Source: Blastocatellia bacterium (GTDB taxonomy: Bacteria; Acidobacteriota; Blastocatellia; Chloracidobacteriales; JADJPF01). Taken from it: DNA of 64,000 nucleotides. The position numbers and the translations under genes are program-made. Numbering within the stretch: position 1 is the first letter of the stretch; each line of letters begins with the position of its first letter. Below are positions 59,731-64,000 of this stretch, in pieces. The stretch lies in contig JADJPF010000027.1 in NCBI GenBank assembly GCA_016713405.1, positions 1-64,000 of the forward strand. Reading direction: 5' to 3'. The notes beneath the pieces were generated by a model, which was not told the DNA's origin, did not search any database, and worked only from the letters and a program-made list of their open reading frames with translations.

Positions 59731-60885
59731 TTATGGTAAAGCTTGTGACATACCATTAAAATTTGTTGCTGTAAAGTTTGTTATAACTCGATTCCACCAA
59801 GGCCAATTATTAGTATTCCAACCTGTACAAGGAGGATACCCTGTACCTGTTCCAGTACCATTACAAGGTGGTGTCATTGCTCTTAATGGTTGTTCTCCTC
59901 CATTAGCAAAAATTAATGCTGCTGCGGCTGTTGCGCGAGGAACTATTTCTAAAGTGCTAGTTATTTCATTAAATGTAATTGCTCCGGTACGTCTTTCTGG
60001 AACATTACTTCTTACTCTTATGGAAATTACAACTGATACTGGGATAGGAATAGTTGTACTATAGTAATTAATAGTAAATTGTGTACCAGGCAAAACACTA
60101 TCAAGTAGGACTGTAGCAGGTGCTTTATTTGGTGCATTTGGGTTAAGTGCTGCATTATCTGGATCATTTGGATTAAGTGGAGTTAATGATCGGTAAATTC
60201 TGCTGGTAGCCGCATCATAAGTGTATTCAACATATTGAAGTCTACCATTACTTAAAATATCACCAATAAACCCAATTCTATTAACATTTTTACTTGTTGC
60301 TGTAAGTGGTAAATTACCACTAGTAAGAGGTGGAGGATTAAGAATCCCAAACATTATTGGTAATGCTGGGGAGGTTACAGGGGTAGCAGCAGGGTGATTT
60401 TTTGCTCCATTATTAGTGACGGAAATTGTACAAGGATTAGTACAATTATTAGGTAAAGATGCTACTTGAAGGGTTTGAGAATTATTTGAGCCTTCAGGTA
60501 GTCCTAAAATTAACCGACGACCAGGATAAAGACCTCTTACAGCAAATCCACTGGTTGTATTGCTTAGAGATAAATTATTAAAAGTAGATGGATAGGCAGT
60601 TGCAGTTACATTAGTAGCATTTTGTAGTGTTGTAGTTGTAGGGTTAGCCGAATTAGTGTTAAGAATATCTGGGCTTGTTCCAGCTTGTTCAAGTTCTAAA
60701 GACATTAGTTGTAATGCTCGTTTAACATCAGAATCTCTTTGAGCAATACTAGTTTCTCTACGTAAAGATTTTACTGTATTAGTAAATGCACTAATAATAA
60801 CAGCAGAAACTATTAAAAGGATTGCTAAAGTTATTAGCAATTCAATTAAAGAGAAGCCTTTATTATTTTTCTTTTTCTTTAGCAT
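59731..60885 (-). CDS. PilW-like minor pilin
   Basis: 384 residues. Prepilin signal KKNNKGFSLIELLITLAILL (cleavage after G, Phe+1, Glu+5) and the coiled N-terminal helix to SDVKRALQLMSLELEQAGT. The rest is beta-rich with Asn/Thr/Pro. PilW-type proteins prime type IV pilus fibres. Twelve bases separate it from PilV-like; genes run 62222 to 57892 in one direction. Confidence 0.82.
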   Translation of the reverse strand: MLKKKKNNKGFSLIELLITLAILLIVSAVIISAFTNTVKSLRRETSIAQRDSDVKRALQLMSLELEQAGTSPDILNTNSANPTTTTLQNATNVTATAYPSTFNNLSLSNTTSGFAVRGLYPGRRLILGLPEGSNNSQTLQVASLPNNCTNPCTISVTNNGAKNHPAATPVTSPALPIMFGILNPPPLTSGNLPLTATSKNVNRIGFIGDILSNGRLQYVEYTYDAATSRIYRSLTPLNPNDPDNAALNPNAPNKAPATVLLDSVLPGTQFTINYYSTTIPIPVSVVISIRVRSNVPERRTGAITFNEITSTLEIVPRATAAAALIFANGGEQPLRAMTPPCNGTGTGTGYPPCTGWNTNNWPWWNRVITNFTATNFNGMSQALP

Positions 60886-60897
60886 AGTTGTTCCTAC

Positions 60898-61476
60898 TTA
60901 ACCAATTCTAGATCTATAAGCTGATATTGTTACTGAGGGTAAATTATTTCTTAAAGTTGGACTAAGAGCGGTGACTGTCACCGTAATTTTCTTTAATACA
61001 GGTGATGGTGTACAAGCTGTTGATGTTGGTGTGCAACGGTCTGTTGCACCTGCGCAACCATCGCAAATTTGCCATTGACGTATAAAATAAGTTGTGTTTG
61101 GCGGTGTTGTTATTGAAGTACCTGCTGTTGGAGGTGTATAGGGGCTTACGGCTGTTCCATCATAGCGGAAAAACTCTACATAGCCTGAAACCGGAGCCGT
61201 ATTTGTTGCAGCAAAAGGATTAGAATTAGGGCTATTAGGTATTATTCCACCTCTATTAAGAGTCGTGCTTGTCCAAATAATTTCTGGTCTTAGTAATTGA
61301 TCCAGTTTTTGTTGTGCTAAAGATGTAGCTAAAGCAATATCTCGGTTACGTTGGTTAGAATTAATAGTAATAACTATTAATTGTAGTAGTCCAAGGATGC
61401 CAATAAAGAAAACCAACAAGGCCACAGATAATTCTAGTAAAGTAAAAGCACGGGAATCTTTTAGTCTTAAACGCAT
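60898..61476 (-). CDS. PilV-like minor pilin
   Basis: 192 residues. SRAFTLLELSVALLVFFIGILGLLQ is a class III prepilin helix with Glu+5, followed by NRDIALATSLAQQKLDQLL. A C-terminal cysteine pattern (QICDGCAGATDRC) may hold a disulfide loop. Twenty bases after the FimT-like gene. Confidence 0.82.
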   Translation of the reverse strand: MRLRLKDSRAFTLLELSVALLVFFIGILGLLQLIVITINSNQRNRDIALATSLAQQKLDQLLRPEIIWTSTTLNRGGIIPNSPNSNPFAATNTAPVSGYVEFFRYDGTAVSPYTPPTAGTSITTPPNTTYFIRQWQICDGCAGATDRCTPTSTACTPSPVLKKITVTVTALSPTLRNNLPSVTISAYRSRIG

Positions 61477-61496
61477 AAAAACTCCTGAATAATAAA

Positions 61497-62222
61497 CTAT
61501 CTACCAGAACCTGAAATAGGTATCCATTGGTTTGAAAAACCACGATCATATGACCAAACTTGTATCCTACCCAAAATATTAAGTGTTACGGCGTATGAGC
61601 TTCTACCATCATTAATATAAATAGCATTTGCTGCTCTAGGTGCTGAAGGTGGGGCAACGCTATTAGTAGCAACCGGAAAACCTTGGCTATTAAAACGTAT
61701 TTCGCCTTCTTGAATATTAGAATTGCAAGCTTGGCCTGCTTGTACTGGTTTTGAAGGACTACAAGGAGGTTGATCAACAGGAATGGCTGTAATTGTTGGG
61801 GTAAGCGAATCTACGCCAAAACGTACACGGTTACTTAATGGTATTGCAACACTGCTAACTTCTGGGGCCGCTACCCAAGCAGGAGTGGTAAGGCTAGTAT
61901 CATAATATTCTGCAACTAAACAATTACAATTAACTCCATTAATTATAGGATTAAAACGAATTCTATATTGTGTTCCACGACTACTAGGATCTGTAGCACT
62001 TATAACAACACGTTTTTGTGTTATGGCAGCACTTCTTAATTGTTCTAGTCTAGTAGCAATATTTATTGCTTCACTTTGTACAATATTGCGTCGTGCTATA
62101 GAGCGATAACCATTAGCTACAATCAAGGTAAGAGCCAAAACAAGTAAAACTACAACTAAAAGCTCTACAAGACTAAGACCTTTATTTTGCTTTAATTTGT
62201 TAAAGATAATAGAGTTTTTCAT
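61497..62222 (-). CDS. FimT/GspH-like minor pilin
   Basis: 241 residues. KQNKGLSLVELLVVVLLVLALTLI is the prepilin leader, then YRSIARRNIVQSEAINIATRLEQLRSAAI, and the beta domain with EIRFNSQGFPV, typical of GspH/FimT. First gene of the minor-pilin cluster. Upstream, 62223-62602 (380 bases) is AT-rich with no gene; it must hold the promoter, but no clear -35/-10 is read. Confidence 0.82.
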   Translation of the reverse strand: MKNSIIFNKLKQNKGLSLVELLVVVLLVLALTLIVANGYRSIARRNIVQSEAINIATRLEQLRSAAITQKRVVISATDPSSRGTQYRIRFNPIINGVNCNCLVAEYYDTSLTTPAWVAAPEVSSVAIPLSNRVRFGVDSLTPTITAIPVDQPPCSPSKPVQAGQACNSNIQEGEIRFNSQGFPVATNSVAPPSAPRAANAIYINDGRSSYAVTLNILGRIQVWSYDRGFSNQWIPISGSGR

Positions 62223-62602
62223 ATTGCTTAATAGCTTACTTAGAATAAATCTATAAATTAAGAATAAATCCAGGTAATTTTAATTATAATATAGTTAACC
62301 TACTTAAGATGATAGTTAGTGAATTATTGATTATGGATTATATTGCTGTACTTAAACCTAGTTACAAACCTAGTGAAAATGATAGCAAAGGGATGTATAT
62401 TTTACATAGTTAAAAGATAGTTAAAATCGGCAAGAATTTGTTAGGATCTTAACAAAATTTTAACGCTTAGTGATCTTTTTTGAAGAAGTTATGGAAATTA
62501 TAAGCCAACTAATCTAATTAAAATGTTAATTTTTTATTAAGATATTAACTATTAAAAGGATTTACAGTAAAATTGCCTATAAGTAATTTTTTCCAACTAG
62601 CA

Positions 62603-63127
62603 TTAGCGACCAAGTAATTTATTAATAGTAGGGGTTAAATCGTTAACTAAATTGGCTTGAGGGTCAATTCCAACACGGCAACGACCAACCATACGGCCAT
62701 TTTGATCTAGTACAAAGATAGTAGGAAGAGTATTTCCGCCGATTTTTTGAAAAATATTTCCTTCTAGATCTCGTAAAACGGTTAAATGTGGGTAGTTTTT
62801 GGCAAATTTTTCTAACTCTTCGCCTGAAGCAAAAGCAGACGATTTTTGACGACTGCTATTAGTACTAACCCAAATTACTGCAACTTGCTCATTAGTAAAT
62901 TTAGTAGCAAGTTTTTCTAATTGTGGTAATTCAAATTGTGTAAGAGGTATGCCTTTGGCACTAAAAGAAATTATTACTACTTGGCCTTGATATTGGGTAA
63001 GACTAACATTACTCCCGTTTAAGGCTTGAAAAGTTAAAGTATTATTAATAGTTTGCCCATAGATAAATTGACAAATGGACAAGCATAATAATATAAATAG
63101 TAATATTTTCCATAATTTAATAAACAT
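62603..63127 (-). CDS. TlpA-like exported thioredoxin-fold protein lacking redox cysteines
   Basis: 174 residues. A signal peptide (LLFILLCLSICQFIYGQ) precedes a thioredoxin fold with QGQVVIISFSAKGIPLTQFELPQL at the place of the usual WCPPC active site, and cis-Pro NTLPTIFVLDQNGRMVGR. No cysteine remains there; the only mature-protein Cys is late (GRCRVG). The AhpC/TlpA fold is clear, but thiol exchange is not possible by the usual site. It may bind or chaperone instead. Located between the pilin cluster and the sugar-nucleotide gene. Confidence 0.75.
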   Translation of the reverse strand: MFIKLWKILLFILLCLSICQFIYGQTINNTLTFQALNGSNVSLTQYQGQVVIISFSAKGIPLTQFELPQLEKLATKFTNEQVAVIWVSTNSSRQKSSAFASGEELEKFAKNYPHLTVLRDLEGNIFQKIGGNTLPTIFVLDQNGRMVGRCRVGIDPQANLVNDLTPTINKLLGR

Positions 63128-63356
63128 AGTGTTTTTGGGATGAATAGTAAAAAAGAAAAGATGTACAAATTATATGCTTAACTATATTTAACTTTAAGAT
63201 TAAGCTATAGTGTTACTGTAAAATCCTTATATGTGTCAAAAATTTTTTAAGTAAATCAAAAACTTTTGTAATAATAGGTTTTTTCTTAGTCTAAATACCG
63301 CTATTATAGCCAAATTTGTAATAGATTAAATTAGTAGTGACGGACTTTAATTTGGT

Positions 63357-64000
63357 ATGAAAATACTTGTTACTGGTGGAGCAGGCTTTCTTGGTAGTAA
63401 CTTTATTCGTATGTTATTACTAAATTATCCTGAACATAAAGTTATTAACCTGGATAAACTTACTTATGCAGGTAATTCTGAGAATTTAGCTGATGTAGCA
63501 AATAAGCCTAATTATAAGTTTTATTTAGGAGATATTTGTCAACCTGATCATGTAGAACAAGTATTAAATGGAGTAGAAGCAATAGTTCATTTTGCTGCTG
63601 AAACGCATGTTGACCGAAGTATTTTAGATGCTGCCCCTTTTGTGGTGACAAATATTTTTGGGACACAACTGCTATTAGATTTTGCAAGAGAAGCAAAAGT
63701 TTCTCGCTTTATTTATATTTCAACTTATCAAGTAGGTGGAAATTTACTACCAGGTATCTTTTTACGGGAAAATTCTCCTGTATCACCTAGTAATGCTTAT
63801 GCAGCTAGCAAAGCTTCTGCGGAGCATTTAGTATATGCTTCCTACAATATTCATCAATTTCCTGCACTAACAGTTAGGTTATCTAATTGTTATGGGCCCT
63901 ATCAATTTCCAGAAAAATTAATTCCTTTAATTATTGCTAATGCTTTGGAGTTTAAGCCATTGCCGGTTTATGGTGATGGGCTTAATATTCGTGACTGGAT
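63357..64000 (+). CDS. RmlB-like sugar-nucleotide dehydratase/epimerase, cut by the window end
   Basis: 214 complete codons without a stop. ILVTGGAGFLGSNFIRML is the NAD site, HFAAETHVDRSI, YAASKASAEHLVYA (YxxxK) and NCYGPYQFPEKLIPLII, then VYGDGLNIRDW are RmlB-like (dTDP-glucose 4,6-dehydratase) motifs. In RmlB, STDEVYG supplies the catalytic Asp-Glu; here the text is ISTYQVGG, with Tyr-Gln. Either the enzyme is a related epimerase or its dehydration step is lost. It lies divergently from the TlpA-like gene; 63128-63356 between them is AT-rich with no gene. Confidence 0.8.
   Translation, partial: MKILVTGGAGFLGSNFIRMLLLNYPEHKVINLDKLTYAGNSENLADVANKPNYKFYLGDICQPDHVEQVLNGVEAIVHFAAETHVDRSILDAAPFVVTNIFGTQLLLDFAREAKVSRFIYISTYQVGGNLLPGIFLRENSPVSPSNAYAASKASAEHLVYASYNIHQFPALTVRLSNCYGPYQFPEKLIPLIIANALEFKPLPVYGDGLNIRDW

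Noticed and set aside
1..64000. tRNA, rRNA or riboswitch genes
   Set aside because: I looked for cloverleaf-like, CCA-ended and known aptamer-like patterns in the gaps and saw none I could support; a covariance search would be needed to exclude them.

Overview
The window is AT-rich DNA from a Gram-negative bacterium. It has a NrfHA cytochrome pair, type IV minor pilins, an RND efflux remnant, very large Ser/Thr kinases fused to signalling modules, a probable DUF2911-type exported protein and a one-heme exported protein with IPT/TIG domains. This mix resembles an acidobacterium of the Blastocatellia kind. That placement is inference from gene content; no rRNA or ribosomal protein gene lies in the window.

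Region 1 (1-14.6 kb) is a type III-A (Csm) CRISPR-Cas island in visible decay. In order it holds the frameshifted end of a CusA/CzcA RND pump; a degenerate IS1-type element that has removed all but the C-terminus of cas10; overlapping csm2-csm3-csm4-csm5, all frameshifted; a secreted SH3-domain protein; a TIGR02710-type CARF gene broken by a stop codon, frameshifts and a 1512-bp ISKra4-type IS with perfect ends and an 8-bp target duplication; a block of mixed-orientation palindromic repeats; a Can2/Card1-type CARF nuclease; cas1; cas2; a 14-repeat CRISPR array; and another broken IS that cuts the last repeat. No cas6 is visible.

Region 2 (14.6-28.6 kb) is mostly intact, apart from two homopolymer frameshifts. 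It holds an AhpD-like protein, a DUF2911-like protein, a minus-strand cluster of Baeyer-Villiger monooxygenase, luciferase-like monooxygenase, alpha/beta hydrolase and an MFS-hydrolase fusion, an arsR-copA copper operon with a palindromic operator, exported proteins and a NUDIX hydrolase.

Region 3 (28.8-53.1 kb) is rich in signalling. A coupled minus-strand operon encodes a Ser/Thr kinase-ATPase-TPR protein, a propeller hybrid histidine kinase and a response-regulator/Ser-Thr-kinase fusion. Next come an MBL hydrolase, a cyclase-like protein, an M20 peptidase, an isopropylmalate-synthase-family enzyme, a TPR protein, a modular nuclease with duplicated domains, and an about 1800-residue kinase-STAND-TM-WD40-FGE protein.

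Region 4 (53.1-64 kb) has a CaiB-type CoA transferase, nrfA and nrfH, a TPR/zinc-ribbon protein, four pilin-like genes (FimT/GspH, PilV, PilW, PilX), a TlpA-like protein without the redox cysteines, and the start of an RmlB-like sugar-nucleotide enzyme cut by the window end.

Caveat: most frameshifts are one-base changes in A, T or C runs, so some may be sequencing errors. They are much denser in region 1, which also carries lesions that homopolymer error cannot make (two IS insertions, a missing cas10 N-terminus, a W-to-stop codon).
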